Assembly (NCBI RefSeq): GCF_014640155.1
Contig: NZ_BMGK01000006.1
Location: 168,018-232,017 of the forward strand
DNA from: Planktosalinus lacus
Lineage (GTDB): Bacteria > Bacteroidota > Bacteroidia > Flavobacteriales > Flavobacteriaceae
Length of the DNA stretch: 64,000 bases
Direction: 5' to 3'
A model generated the notes under the pieces. It was given only the letters and a program-made list of their open reading frames with translations, was not told where the DNA came from and searched no databases. Below, piece after piece: positions 17,067-26,375 of the stretch (position 1 is the stretch's first letter; the number at the start of each line of letters is the position of its first letter). The translations under genes were made by a program, and so were the position numbers.

Positions 17067-17939
17067 TTAGGCGAGTACTTCTGCTACTTTCTTACCTATT
17101 TCTGCAGGAGAGTCTACAACGTGAATGCCGTGTTCTCTCATGATTTTCTTTTTAGCTGCAGCTGTATCTTCACTTCCACCAACTATAGCACCGGCGTGAC
17201 CCATTGTTCTACCGGCGGGTGCTGTTTCTCCGGCAATAAACCCTACAACGGGTTTCTTGCTACCACTTTCTTTATACCATTTAGCGGCGTCTGCTTCAAG
17301 TTGTCCACCAATTTCACCAATCATAACAACACATTTTGTTTCGTCATCATTAATCAATAACTCCAGTGCTTCTTTAGTTGTTGTTCCAATTATGGGGTCA
17401 CCTCCAATTCCAATGGCCGTCGTGATTCCCAATCCTTGTTTTACAACTTGATCTGCTGCTTCATAGGTAAGTGTTCCTGATTTTGATACCAAGCCAACAT
17501 TCCCCTTTTTAAATACAAAACCAGGCATGATGCCAACTTTTGCTTCTTCAGGAGTTATTACGCCAGGACAATTGGGACCTACCAACCTACAGTTTTTGTT
17601 TTTAATGTAGTTATTTACTTTGATCATATCTGCTACAGGAATTCCTTCCGTAATCGTAATAATTACTTTAATGCCTGAATCAGCAGCTTCCATAATTGCA
17701 TCGGCGGCAAAAGCAGGAGGTACAAAAATGATAGTTGTATCAGCTCCCGTCTTATCCACAGCTTCAGAAACGGTGTTGAAAACAGGTTTATCAAGATGTG
17801 TTTGCCCACCTTTTCCGGGAGTTACACCACCCACTACGTTTGTACCATATTCAATCATTTGACTTGCGTGAAAAGTACCTTCACTACCTGTAAAACCTTG
17901 GACAATTATCTTGGAATCTTTATTAACTAGAACACTCAT
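17067..17939 (-). CDS. sucD: Succinate-CoA ligase subunit alpha
   Basis: 290 residues with the CoA-binding N-terminus (IIVQGFTGSEGTFHA), GPNCPG, SKSGTLTYE and the phosphohistidine loop TMGHAGAI with catalytic His 248. The enzyme makes succinate and nucleoside triphosphate from succinyl-CoA in the citric acid cycle. The beta subunit is not in this window, which is usual in Flavobacteriaceae, where sucC is encoded elsewhere. A TATTTTTG element and a strong terminator frame it as a single-gene unit. Confidence 0.97.
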   Translation of the reverse strand: MSVLVNKDSKIIVQGFTGSEGTFHASQMIEYGTNVVGGVTPGKGGQTHLDKPVFNTVSEAVDKTGADTTIIFVPPAFAADAIMEAADSGIKVIITITEGIPVADMIKVNNYIKNKNCRLVGPNCPGVITPEEAKVGIMPGFVFKKGNVGLVSKSGTLTYEAADQVVKQGLGITTAIGIGGDPIIGTTTKEALELLINDDETKCVVMIGEIGGQLEADAAKWYKESGSKKPVVGFIAGETAPAGRTMGHAGAIVGGSEDTAAAKKKIMREHGIHVVDSPAEIGKKVAEVLA

Positions 17940-17969
17940 TGAAATATATAGTTTTTATGAATTTGACTG

Positions 17970-17977
17970 CAAAAATA
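17970..17977 (-). promoter_or_regulatory. sucD -7 element TATTTTTG
   Basis: Minus-strand TAnnTTTG match 31 bases upstream of the ATG; -33 not clear. Confidence 0.55.
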
Positions 17978-18000
17978 AACTTTTAAAACGAGTTTAAAAA

Positions 18001-18417
18001 TTATACTTTAACTCTATGATATGATTTTTGTGTATCATCTTTATCTGTTACCGGCTGACTGATTTGATATCCTTTATAAAGCTGATTGTCTTTTACCTCC
18101 CATATAGCAATGAAATGGGCTATTCCCAGTTCTTCATTGGGGTTTTCAACTGTTGTTATATAGTATTTATATCGTATCGTTACAAAATTATCATCTTGAA
18201 GTAAATGACTGATTTCTATGCGCATATCAGCATAATTGCGTTTTACTTCATTAAAGAAATCTTTTAAATCATCAAAATTTAAAATTGAAAGCCCGTCTGT
18301 TGTGCTATTCCAAATTAAAGTAAGCTCTGGATGAACATAACGTTCAATCAGGTTTTTCTCTTTTATGAAATCTGATTCATAAAAAGATTTGACGATTTCT
18401 TTCACTTTTTTGCTCAT
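18001..18417 (-). CDS. NTF2-like (SnoaL-type) protein
   Basis: 138 residues with the alpha-plus-beta cone pattern of nuclear transport factor 2-like proteins: an N-terminal helix (VKEIVKSFYESDFI), YVHPELTLIWNSTTDG, and strands ending FVTIRYKYYIT and HFIAIWEVKDNQLYKGYQI. No catalytic residues can be named. It lies 6 bases after the lpxD-like gene and probably shares its transcript. Members include enzymes and pure binding modules, so function is unassigned. Confidence 0.75.
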   Translation of the reverse strand: MSKKVKEIVKSFYESDFIKEKNLIERYVHPELTLIWNSTTDGLSILNFDDLKDFFNEVKRNYADMRIEISHLLQDDNFVTIRYKYYITTVENPNEELGIAHFIAIWEVKDNQLYKGYQISQPVTDKDDTQKSYHRVKV

Positions 18418-18423
18418 AGAAAG

Positions 18424-19365
18424 TTATTTTTTCAATTTATTAATTTCATCTATCAATGAAGGAATCAGTTTAATAGATGCAATTTCTTTGTATTTTGACC
18501 TAAAGTCATCTGCAGGAGTTCCAAAATAAGATTTTCCTCCTTCAAGCGATTTGCTAATCCCTGATTGTGCAGAAATAATGGCTTTTTTACCAATGGTTAT
18601 TCCGCTGGTTACTCCCACCTGACCCCAAAGAGTGACTTCATCTTCAATTACCACACAGCCTGCAATGCCTGTTTGTGATGCAATGAGGCATTTTTTCCCA
18701 ATTACTGTATCGTGACCAATGTGCACCTGATTATCAATTTTAGTGCCTTCGCCAATAGTTGTGTCTCCGGTAACTCCTTTGTCTATGGTACATTGTGCAC
18801 CAATATCAACATTGTTTTTAATGAGGACCCTTCCTCCACTAATAAGTTTATCAAAACCTTCCGGTCTGTTTTTATAGTAAAAAGCATCTGAACCTAAAAC
18901 AGTACCGGCATGAATAGTTACTCCATCACCAATGATAGTATTGTCATAAATTGATACGTTTGAATGAATAAGGCAGTTCCTACCGATTTGCACATTATTA
19001 CCAATAAATACATTGGGCTGAATGACTGTTTCCTCACCTATTTGTGATGATGAAGAAATGGAGTCTTTTGAAGCAATAAACGGATTGAAATGAATGGTTA
19101 GTTTATTAAAATCCCTAAATGGATCGTCTGATATTAAAAGTGCCTTCCCTTCAGGGCATTCTACTTGTTTATTTATTAATATAATTGTTGCAGCTGAAGT
19201 TAAAGCTTTCTCATAGTATTTTGGATGATCTACAAAAACAATATCACCGGATTCTACAACGTGAATTTCATTCATTCCAAGTACAGGAAATTCAGCATGT
19301 CCCACATAATCACAATTTAATATTTTTGCAATTTGTTCTAACGATTGTTGTGGGTGGAACTTCAT
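18424..19365 (-). CDS. LpxD-like hexapeptide acyltransferase (second copy)
   Basis: 313 residues. The N-terminal uridine-binding-like domain (about 1-105) is followed by a left-handed beta helix of hexapeptide repeats (IGEETVIQPNVFIGNNVQIG and on, to about 280) and a helical tail. The LpxD catalytic region is preserved as HIGHDTVIG with the downstream SQTGIAGCVVIED. The true lpxD in the lpxC-lpxA operon lies 4.6 kb away, so this is a diverged paralogue. It may add a different acyl chain to lipid A precursor or act on another UDP-sugar. Its ATG overlaps the mgsA stop (ATGA). Confidence 0.85.
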   Translation of the reverse strand: MKFHPQQSLEQIAKILNCDYVGHAEFPVLGMNEIHVVESGDIVFVDHPKYYEKALTSAATIILINKQVECPEGKALLISDDPFRDFNKLTIHFNPFIASKDSISSSSQIGEETVIQPNVFIGNNVQIGRNCLIHSNVSIYDNTIIGDGVTIHAGTVLGSDAFYYKNRPEGFDKLISGGRVLIKNNVDIGAQCTIDKGVTGDTTIGEGTKIDNQVHIGHDTVIGKKCLIASQTGIAGCVVIEDEVTLWGQVGVTSGITIGKKAIISAQSGISKSLEGGKSYFGTPADDFRSKYKEIASIKLIPSLIDEINKLKK

Positions 19366-19745
19366 GGTTTTATCTGGTTTTGATAATGTTCGAGTAAAAT
19401 TTCTCCTGCTGTATGGTTTGTTGCCAAAGGAACGTTGTGAACGTCACATAGTCTCATTAGCATAGAAACGTCTACTTCGTGGGGATGTTTCCCTAATGGG
19501 TCTCTAAAAAATATTACAGCAGTAATCTCGCCCCGGCTAACCATTGCCGCAATTTCAGCATCGCCACCCATAGGCCCACTTTGCACTGTTTCCACTTTTT
19601 CAATGCCGGCATCCCTGATCATTTTCCCAGTGGTACCGGTTGCGACAATTTTTACATTTTCAAGATTAAAAAACCGCAATCTTCGCATAACAAAAGCAAC
19701 CATTTCAGGTTTTTTATTATCGTGAGCTATTAGGGCAAATTTCAT
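19362..19745 (-). CDS. mgsA: Methylglyoxal synthase
   Basis: 127 residues with IAHDNKK (His 8, Asp 10), ATGTTGK (36-41) for phosphate binding and GPMGGDAEIAA with the catalytic Asp at about 62, then DPLGKHPHEVD. The enzyme converts dihydroxyacetone phosphate into methylglyoxal and phosphate, a bypass of lower glycolysis under phosphate limitation. It is shorter than the E. coli enzyme (152), mainly at the ends. Coupling to an LpxD-like gene by a 4-base overlap is unusual in other phyla, and I see no glyoxalase partner nearby. Confidence 0.93.
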   Translation of the reverse strand: MKFALIAHDNKKPEMVAFVMRRLRFFNLENVKIVATGTTGKMIRDAGIEKVETVQSGPMGGDAEIAAMVSRGEITAVIFFRDPLGKHPHEVDVSMLMRLCDVHNVPLATNHTAGEILLEHYQNQIKP

Positions 19746-19767
19746 TTGTTTTATAAAAATTTAAGAA

Positions 19768-20379
19768 TTAAAGCCAACAAGGTTTATTGTTTTCCATATC
19801 GTTAAGGGTTTGTAAATCTATATCAAATTCTCCAGAAATGTGAATTTCCTCCTCATTTTCTATACTGTAGATTTGACCTTGAAAAGTACCTTTTATAATA
19901 CCACTTTCTTGATTATAGGCGGTAATTGAAATGTTTCCTGAATTTCCCTTACTAAAATAAATATATGTGTTTTCATCAGAACCTCCACCAAATAGCGAAC
20001 CATCCCTGATAAACATCATGTTTTTTGAAAAGGGATTAGTAACCGCATCTTCATATGTTCCGGTCTCGATAGGGTACTCACCTGTGCTTTCAATATTGCT
20101 AAAAAACATATTAAATTCCATATCCTCCCGTGTATTAATTTTAAAAGAAATCCGCCAGCTGTTTGGGTTGTCTGGTGCCTGAAAAACATGCAATCCATAT
20201 CGGTCCCCAAAAGTTAAACCATTATTCCAGCCAGGTTCAATGAAATATCCGTCAAACTCTGCAATGAAATAGTTTTGATATTTTAAGCATTCTTCGTCGT
20301 ATTTAAAGCAAGATATATTCGCCAGAAATAATAAACTCGCTACCATTATAAATTTGAATCTGAAAATATTATTAAACAT
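19768..20379 (-). CDS. Predicted lipoprotein, unknown
   Basis: 203 residues. A lipoprotein signal ends at LANISC (Cys about 24). The rest is a beta-rich domain (FIAEFDGYFIEPGWNN, GDRYGLHVFQAPDN, GSLFGGGSDENTYIYFSKGNSG, GTFQGQIYSIENEEE, HISGEFDIDL) of the sort seen in small Bacteroidota periplasmic DUF proteins. I do not recognise the family. It lies 16 bases after another lipoprotein gene and 22 before mgsA, so it is probably in the same transcript. Confidence 0.7.
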   Translation of the reverse strand: MFNNIFRFKFIMVASLLFLANISCFKYDEECLKYQNYFIAEFDGYFIEPGWNNGLTFGDRYGLHVFQAPDNPNSWRISFKINTREDMEFNMFFSNIESTGEYPIETGTYEDAVTNPFSKNMMFIRDGSLFGGGSDENTYIYFSKGNSGNISITAYNQESGIIKGTFQGQIYSIENEEEIHISGEFDIDLQTLNDMENNKPCWL

Positions 20380-20395
20380 AATTATGTTCCTTCAA

Positions 20396-21148
20396 TTAAT
20401 AGAATTTGTATGTCAAACCGGTAGAATAGTAAAGATTTCTTGTTGAAGTTATTGATGTAGCTCCAATAAGCGTCCAGTTTCCATAAGTAAAGTGAATTGT
20501 TTGGAAAGTTTTTAATGCTTTTAGAGGTTGATTACCTTCATTAAATAAATATGCAAAACTTAACTGAAATCCCAAATCGAATTTAACGTGCTTATAAATT
20601 ACTTCTGATGAAACCCCAAAATTTAAGGGTGTGTTATTTGGGTTTACATCCTCAATGTAATTCAACTCTGAAGCAAGTTGTTTAAACTCTTCATAATCCC
20701 CAAACTCACGCATAATTCCCAGTCTAAAACCTACCGGTCTAAATTCTATATGTTTAAACGGAATGGTGTAATTTATTTCGCCCATCACACCTATTCCAAA
20801 AAAATCTTTTTCCCCACGTAAATTATAAACTGCATTCACATCATAACTACCCAAATAACCCAAGATTCCGTAAGCGTAATTCCAGTCTTTAACTGAGTGG
20901 CTTCGATGAATCATCAAATCTCCAAATTGAGAGAATTCTTGTTGCTCATTAAAGCCTTTTCCATTGTTATTGAAATATTGTCCGGAAATATAAAGTGCAG
21001 TTTCGGTAGTATCTTTATAAATTGGCTTAGCTATATATCTCGCTTGACTCCCTTGATTGGCAATCCCATATCTTGTTGTTGTACACGAAGTAATTAATAA
21101 AGCAGCAATACATAAAAAAAATATGTTTTGAAGCCGAAAGTTCATCAT
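20396..21148 (-). CDS. Predicted outer-membrane-associated lipoprotein, unknown
   Basis: 250 residues from the ATG at 21148 (a second ATG follows at once). The lipobox is LLITSC, followed by TTTRYGIANQ. The remainder alternates aromatic and polar residues in beta strands (ALYISGQYFNNNG, GDLMIHRSHSVKDWNYAYGILGYLG, FFGIGVMGEINYTIP, LDLGFQLSFAYLF and a terminal YYSTGLTYKFY). The last Tyr/Phe fits an outer membrane beta-barrel-like C-terminus. Family not recognised; outer membrane location is inferred. Confidence 0.7.
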   Translation of the reverse strand: MMNFRLQNIFFLCIAALLITSCTTTRYGIANQGSQARYIAKPIYKDTTETALYISGQYFNNNGKGFNEQQEFSQFGDLMIHRSHSVKDWNYAYGILGYLGSYDVNAVYNLRGEKDFFGIGVMGEINYTIPFKHIEFRPVGFRLGIMREFGDYEEFKQLASELNYIEDVNPNNTPLNFGVSSEVIYKHVKFDLGFQLSFAYLFNEGNQPLKALKTFQTIHFTYGNWTLIGATSITSTRNLYYSTGLTYKFY

Positions 21149-21174
21149 AATCAATTATTCTTCTGGAAAAAAAA

Positions 21175-21741
21175 TTATTCTTTAACCCTCTCTTTATATG
21201 TCCCTTTGTCGGTTTCAATTTTTATTTTGTCGCCTTCATTGATGAACAAGGGCACATTCACAATGGCACCGGTTTCAACTGTGGCGGGTTTGGTGGCGTT
21301 TGTGGCTGTGTTTCCTTTTACACCAGGTTCTGTTGCAGTAACTTCAAGAATAACACTGGCCGGCATTTCAACCGAAAGCGGTAAATTATCTTCAGTATTG
21401 ATTAAAATAGTAACAACTTCTCCTTCCTTCAAGAGGCCTGGATTGTCTAAAGCACTTTCCTTTAATTGAATTTGCGAAAAGTCTTCAACATCCATAAAAT
21501 GATAAAAGTCGCTATCATTATAAAGGAATTGAAATTTGTTAGTCATTACTTTGACTTCATCAATTTTATGACCTGCAGAGAAAGTATTGTCAATTACTTT
21601 TCCGGTTGTAACACTTTTTAATTTTGTTCTTACAAAAGCAGGCCCTTTACCCGGTTTTACATGGAGAAATTCTATTACTTTAAATATATCGTGATTGTAT
21701 TTTATACAAAGTCCATTTCTAATATCTGATGTTGTTGCCAT
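21175..21741 (-). CDS. efp: Elongation factor P
   Basis: 188 residues, three-domain length. The domain I loop is VKPGKGPAFVRTKLK, with the lysine at the tip available for modification; domains II and III have the familiar YNDSDFYHFMD and GVKGNTATNATKPATVETGA. The factor relieves ribosome stalling at polyproline. In the lipid A block it sits 36 bases downstream of lpxA, an order I know from many Flavobacteriaceae. Start 21741 gives the standard N-terminus MATTSDIRNG. Confidence 0.97.
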   Translation of the reverse strand: MATTSDIRNGLCIKYNHDIFKVIEFLHVKPGKGPAFVRTKLKSVTTGKVIDNTFSAGHKIDEVKVMTNKFQFLYNDSDFYHFMDVEDFSQIQLKESALDNPGLLKEGEVVTILINTEDNLPLSVEMPASVILEVTATEPGVKGNTATNATKPATVETGAIVNVPLFINEGDKIKIETDKGTYKERVKE

Positions 21742-21776
21742 AGTTTTTTAATAATATATTTTTTGTCTTTTTAAAT

Positions 21777-22562
21777 TTAAATTGAACTCACATAGCCCTT
21801 CATAATACCTCTTTGAGAGTTTTTAATGAATTGAAGAATTTCATCTCGTTCAGGGGTCGCTTCCATTTCAGCTTCTATAATGTCTGCAGCTTGTGAATTA
21901 TTGTAGTTTTTTTGATATAAAATGCGATATATATTTTGTATTTCTCTGATTTTTTCAGTGGTAAAGCCTCTTCTTCTAAGACCAATTGAATTAATCCCAA
22001 CATAGGAGAGAGGTTCTCTACCGGCCTTTACATAAGGTGGAACGTCTTTTCTAACCAATGATCCTCCGGTAACAAAAGCATGGCTCCCAATCATACAAAA
22101 TTGCTGAATAGCCGCCATTCCTGCTAGAACTACATGGTCACCAACTGTAATGTGACCAGCTAAGGTACTGTTATTGGAAAACACACAATTATCTCCCACA
22201 ATGCAATCGTGAGCAATATGACAATACGCCATAATCCAGCAGTTTTTACCAACTACGGTTTTCATGCGGTCTTTTGTTCCTCGGTTTATAGTGACAAATT
22301 CACGAATGGTAGTCCCATCGCCTATTTCAACTGTGGTATCTTCATCCTGAAATTTTAAATCCTGTGGAATTGCTGAAATCACAGCACCGGGAAAGATGTT
22401 ACAGTTTTTACCGATACGGGCTCCTTCCATAATTGTAACATTGGACCCAATCCAGGTTCCTTCTCCAATTACCACATTGTTATGAATAGTGGTAAATGGC
22501 TCAATTACTACATTTTTTGCGATTTTGGCGCCCGGATGGACGTATGCTAAGGGTTGATTCAT
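21777..22562 (-). CDS. lpxA: Acyl-ACP-UDP-N-acetylglucosamine O-acyltransferase
   Basis: 261 residues of hexapeptide-repeat beta helix (VIGEGTWIGSNVTIMEGARIG and following turns) with catalytic His 118 in YCHIAHDCIVG, and a helical C-terminus ending KGYVSSI. It starts lipid A synthesis by acylating UDP-GlcNAc at O-3 in the cytosol. It sits 3 bases after lpxC-fabZ and is certainly in that operon. Confidence 0.97.
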   Translation of the reverse strand: MNQPLAYVHPGAKIAKNVVIEPFTTIHNNVVIGEGTWIGSNVTIMEGARIGKNCNIFPGAVISAIPQDLKFQDEDTTVEIGDGTTIREFVTINRGTKDRMKTVVGKNCWIMAYCHIAHDCIVGDNCVFSNNSTLAGHITVGDHVVLAGMAAIQQFCMIGSHAFVTGGSLVRKDVPPYVKAGREPLSYVGINSIGLRRRGFTTEKIREIQNIYRILYQKNYNNSQAADIIEAEMEATPERDEILQFIKNSQRGIMKGYVSSI

Positions 22563-22565
22563 TTT

Positions 22566-23969
22566 TTACTCTTTTGTTTTTACTATTTGTGCCATTAGCT
22601 CGGCTTCTGTAACAAGTTTATCATTTGCATAGGCATTTCCTTGCATGTGAACAATACCACGTCTGATAGGTGTAATTAGGTCAAGTTTAAACACCAAAGT
22701 GTCTCCCGGTAAAACTTGTTGTTTAAATTTCACATTATTTATTTTCATAAAATAAGTGAGATAATTTTCAGGGTCGGGCACCGTGCTTAATGCTAAAATA
22801 CCACCTGTTTGCGCCATTGCTTCAACGATTAGAACTCCTGGCATTACTGGGGCTCCTGGAAAATGACCCACAAAAAACGGTTCATTCATTGTAACATTTT
22901 TAAGACCCACAACGTGACTGTCTGAAAGTTCAATAATTTTATCCACTAAAAGAAAAGGTGGCCTGTGTGGTAACATGTCCATTATTTGATTTACATCCAT
23001 TAAAGGTGGTTGTGATAAATCAAATTTTGGAACATTGTTGCGCTTTTCAATTTTTATCATTTTTGAAAGCTTTTTTGCAAACTGGGTATTAACGTGATGG
23101 CCTGGTTTGTTTGCAATCACTTTTCCCTTGATTCGTGTTCCTATAAGAGCTAAATCACCTATCACATCAAGCAATTTGTGTCGTGCAGCTTCATTAGGAT
23201 GATGTAAAGTTAAATTGTCCAGGATTCCGTTTGGTTTTACAGAAATGGATTCTTTGTTAAAAGCTCCTCTTAGCTTTTCCATGGTTGAAGGAGATAATTC
23301 TTTATCAACATAAACAATGGCGTTGTTTAAGTCTCCCCCTTTTATCAAACCATTTTCCAACAGCATTTCAATTTCATGTAGGAAACTAAACGTTCGAGCG
23401 TTTGATATTTCATTTTTAAAATCTTTCAGGGACTTTAAAGTTGCGTTTTGTGTACCCAAAACCTTGGTGCCAAAGTCAACCATTGTGGTTACTTGATATT
23501 CTTCAGCTGGCATTACAATGATTTCACTTCCGGAATCTTCGTCTAAAAAAGAAATAACATCTTTCACGATATATTCTTCTCTTGGAGCTTCTTGTTCAAC
23601 AATTCCGGCTTTTTCTATGGCTTCAACAAAATATTTTGATGAGCCGTCCATTATTGGAGGTTCCGGAGCATCAAGTTCTAAGATGCAATTATCCACTTCC
23701 ATACCCACTAAGGCAGCAAGAACATGCTCTGAAGTATGTATTTTCACGCCTCTTTTTTCAAGGTTTGTTCCTCTTTGAGTACTTACAACATAGTTTGCAT
23801 CCGCTTCAATGACAGGGCTACCTTCAAGGTCTACTCTTACAAACGCATAACCAAAATTTATGGGCGCAGGTTTTAAAGTTAATGTTACTTCTTTGCCAGT
23901 ATGTAACCCTACTCCTTTTAGGGAAATTTCCTTACCTAAAGTTTGTTGTTTAATAAGACATTCACTCAT
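22566..23969 (-). CDS. lpxC-fabZ: Bifunctional LpxC deacetylase / FabZ dehydratase
   Basis: 467 residues from the ATG at 23969 (earlier in-frame ATGs at 23975 and 23987 lie inside lpxD). The first 310 residues are LpxC: LKGVGLHTGKEV, HTSEHVLAALVGM (zinc His), DAPEPPIMDGSS and HPNEAARHKLLDVIGDLAL with the remaining zinc ligands. The last 150 are FabZ: MLPHRPPFLLVDKI with catalytic His and GHFPGAPVMPGVLIVEAMAQTGG with catalytic Glu (only the core is cited). It deacetylates UDP-acyl-GlcNAc and dehydrates 3-hydroxyacyl-ACP. This fusion is normal in Bacteroidota. It overlaps lpxD by 8 bases (ATGAGTGA). Confidence 0.97.
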   Translation of the reverse strand: MSECLIKQQTLGKEISLKGVGLHTGKEVTLTLKPAPINFGYAFVRVDLEGSPVIEADANYVVSTQRGTNLEKRGVKIHTSEHVLAALVGMEVDNCILELDAPEPPIMDGSSKYFVEAIEKAGIVEQEAPREEYIVKDVISFLDEDSGSEIIVMPAEEYQVTTMVDFGTKVLGTQNATLKSLKDFKNEISNARTFSFLHEIEMLLENGLIKGGDLNNAIVYVDKELSPSTMEKLRGAFNKESISVKPNGILDNLTLHHPNEAARHKLLDVIGDLALIGTRIKGKVIANKPGHHVNTQFAKKLSKMIKIEKRNNVPKFDLSQPPLMDVNQIMDMLPHRPPFLLVDKIIELSDSHVVGLKNVTMNEPFFVGHFPGAPVMPGVLIVEAMAQTGGILALSTVPDPENYLTYFMKINNVKFKQQVLPGDTLVFKLDLITPIRRGIVHMQGNAYANDKLVTEAELMAQIVKTKE

Positions 23970-24987
23970 TGCCATTCTTTTTTTCAATATTGTTTATTCT
24001 ATCTATAATTTTCGGGAAATTTTTAAAGTGTACGTAGCTTTTGTTATAATCGCCATAATTTAAAGCAGGAGAACCTTGAAGGGTTTCATTGTCTTTTACA
24101 TTCCTACCAATACCACTTTGAGCCTGAATTTTTACATTGTTACCAATTATCAAATGTCCGGCAATACCTACCTGACCGCCAATCATACAATTTTTTCCAA
24201 TTTTTGTAGAGCCTGCGATACCTGTTTGAGCTGCAATTACAGTGTTTTCCCCAATTTCAACATTGTGGGCTATCTGTATTTGATTGTCAAGTTTTACTCC
24301 TTTTTTAATGATTGTTGAGCCAAGTGTGGCTCTATCAATAGTAGTGCCTGCGCCTATATCTACGTAATCTTCAATAATTACGTTCCCAGTTTGGGGTACT
24401 TTGTTGTATTCTCCATTTTCACTCGGCGCAAAACCAAAACCATCAGCTCCTAAAACCACACTACTGTGAATCACACAATTATCCCCAATTTTGGTTTCTG
24501 AGTAAATTTTAGCACCCGCAAATACTATCACATTATTTCCAATAACTGCATTATCTCCAATATAGACTCCCGGAAATATTTTTACATTATCCCCAATTGT
24601 TACACCATCACCTATATATGAAAAAGCTCCCAGATAGATGTCTTTACCAAGTTTTGAATTTTTAGATCTATAAACTGGTTCTTCAAATCCCGTTTTGTTA
24701 AGTTTTACCATATTGTAATATTCCAATAGTTTTGAAAAAGCTTTATAGGCGTTTTCAACTCTGATGAGCGTTGTATTCAATTTTTCATCAGGAATAAAAT
24801 TCTTGTCAACAATAGTTATTGAAGCATTAGTTGAATAGATATAAGATGTGTATTTTGGATTTGAAAGAAAAGTTAGTGAACCCATTTCCCCTTCTTCAAT
24901 TTTTGAAAGCTTAGATACTTCAATTTTAGGGTTACCATCTACTTCTCCTTCTAAAATTGTAGCAATTTGTTCCGCTGTAAATTTCAT
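23962..24987 (-). CDS. lpxD: UDP-3-O-acylglucosamine N-acyltransferase
   Basis: 341 residues. The uridine-binding N-terminal domain (TAEQIATILEGEVDGN, then MGSLTFLSNPKYTSYIYST) is followed by hexapeptide repeats from about 105. Catalytic His is in IQIAHNVEIGENTVIAAQTG. The C-terminal helix is NFPKIIDRINNIEKK. It adds the N-linked hydroxyacyl chain of lipid A. First gene of the lpx operon; a 110-base gap with no clear TAnnTTTG element lies upstream. Confidence 0.96.
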   Translation of the reverse strand: MKFTAEQIATILEGEVDGNPKIEVSKLSKIEEGEMGSLTFLSNPKYTSYIYSTNASITIVDKNFIPDEKLNTTLIRVENAYKAFSKLLEYYNMVKLNKTGFEEPVYRSKNSKLGKDIYLGAFSYIGDGVTIGDNVKIFPGVYIGDNAVIGNNVIVFAGAKIYSETKIGDNCVIHSSVVLGADGFGFAPSENGEYNKVPQTGNVIIEDYVDIGAGTTIDRATLGSTIIKKGVKLDNQIQIAHNVEIGENTVIAAQTGIAGSTKIGKNCMIGGQVGIAGHLIIGNNVKIQAQSGIGRNVKDNETLQGSPALNYGDYNKSYVHFKNFPKIIDRINNIEKKNGNE

Positions 24988-25097
24988 CTAATGGTTTTTG
25001 ATTTAATTCTTAAATGATGAAACAATCATTGGTTAGCTTTATTGTAAAAATGGTATTGGTTAGTTTGTTTCAATCTAGCAAAAATAGGAAAAAAGGC

Positions 25098-26327
25098 TTA
25101 ATCTTTGCTTTTTGGATAACATAGATAGTTTTTTGTAATCACTTTAGTTAGTGCTTTACTGTTTATTTGGTCGCTTACCGCTGTAATATCAATCACTTTC
25201 CCCTTTTGAGTCAATAGTTTTATTTTTTGTTTTGTATCGCTATAAGCCAGGTTTGTAATGCTTCCGCGAAAAGCGAAATAGGATGCTTCCTCTTTAGAAA
25301 TCTTATTATTCTGTATTACTTTTTCAAGTTTAGAGTTTAAATCCTTATCAGAAAACGGTTTTTCTTTTACTTTGATTTTTAACAGGTTTCTATTTAACAA
25401 TCTTTCACAAAGATTGCTTAACACAAAATCATCATTGTTTTTCCACTCTTTTACTGCGGCTATTATATCAAAATCATCCAGTTCTGAAAACTTTAAAACC
25501 ATATCTTCATCAAATTCAGTTTTAGAAATGTTATTTGTTAGAAAAAAAATGAGGGATTTACTAGCATTCAAGCTTTTTCCCAGTTTTATGAGTTCTTTAG
25601 CACGGATTAAAATATTAATCAATATTTGTTCTCCAACTATACTTGTTTTATGAAGATATACCTGCCAATACATAAACCTTCTGGCAATTATAAATTTTTC
25701 AATAGAATAAACCCCTTTTTCCTCAACCACAAGCTCGTTGTTTACAACATTAAGCATAGTGATTAATCGTTCAGAATTGATATTGCCCTCAGGAGTTCCG
25801 GCATAGAAACTATCTCTTTTTAGATAATCCAGCCGATCCATATCAAGTTGTCCGGAAATCAATTGACAAAGAAATTGTTTATCGTGTAATCCTTTAAATA
25901 TTTGAATGGCAAGCGTTAATCTTCCGTTAAACTTTTTATTGAGATGTTCCATTAAAAGCAATGAAATCTCTTCATGAGAAATCCCTTCAACAATACTATT
26001 TTCCATTGCATGTGAAAAAGGCCCATGCCCAATATCGTGCAATAAAATTGCAATATACAACGCTTCTTCTTCTTCCAAAGTAATATCTACACCCTTGATG
26101 TGTAAGACTTGGACTACTTTTTGCATTAAAAACATACAACCAAGGGCATGGTGAAAACGTGTGTGATTTGCTCCCGGATAGACTAAATATGAAAGGCCCA
26201 TTTGTGAGATACGACGTAATCGCTGAAACAATGGATCTTCAATCAATTCAAAAATGATTGTATCAGGTATGGTAATAAAACCGTAAATTGGGTCGTTTAA
26301 AATATTAAGTTTTTGGTGAGAAATCAA
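25098..26327 (-). CDS. HD-domain phosphohydrolase, probable TTG start
   Basis: About 409 residues. The HD domain starts near NILNDPIYGFITIPD, with RFHHALGCMFLM, then LLHDIGHGPFSHAMEN giving the metal-binding HD pair, and later LDMDRLDYLKRDSFYAG. This matches the dGTPase-like HD family common in Flavobacteria. There is no ATG before the conserved domain: the frame could open with TTG at 26408, but the only good promoter (TATATTTG at 26368-26375) lies downstream of that. The TTG at 26327 is the only standard start left after it. Substrate is probably a nucleotide; this is inferred. It is divergent from porX. Confidence 0.82.
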   Translation of the reverse strand: MISHQKLNILNDPIYGFITIPDTIIFELIEDPLFQRLRRISQMGLSYLVYPGANHTRFHHALGCMFLMQKVVQVLHIKGVDITLEEEEALYIAILLHDIGHGPFSHAMENSIVEGISHEEISLLLMEHLNKKFNGRLTLAIQIFKGLHDKQFLCQLISGQLDMDRLDYLKRDSFYAGTPEGNINSERLITMLNVVNNELVVEEKGVYSIEKFIIARRFMYWQVYLHKTSIVGEQILINILIRAKELIKLGKSLNASKSLIFFLTNNISKTEFDEDMVLKFSELDDFDIIAAVKEWKNNDDFVLSNLCERLLNRNLLKIKVKEKPFSDKDLNSKLEKVIQNNKISKEEASYFAFRGSITNLAYSDTKQKIKLLTQKGKVIDITAVSDQINSKALTKVITKNYLCYPKSKD

Positions 26328-26367
26328 AGAAGATTTTTTTAGAGAATAATTGAGCGAAAATACATCG

Positions 26368-26375
26368 CAAATATA
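26368..26375 (-). promoter_or_regulatory. -7 element TATATTTG of the HD-domain gene
   Basis: Exact match on the minus strand, 40 bases before the TTG at 26327. A TTTTG box lies 23 bases upstream, slightly longer than the usual spacing. Confidence 0.6.
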
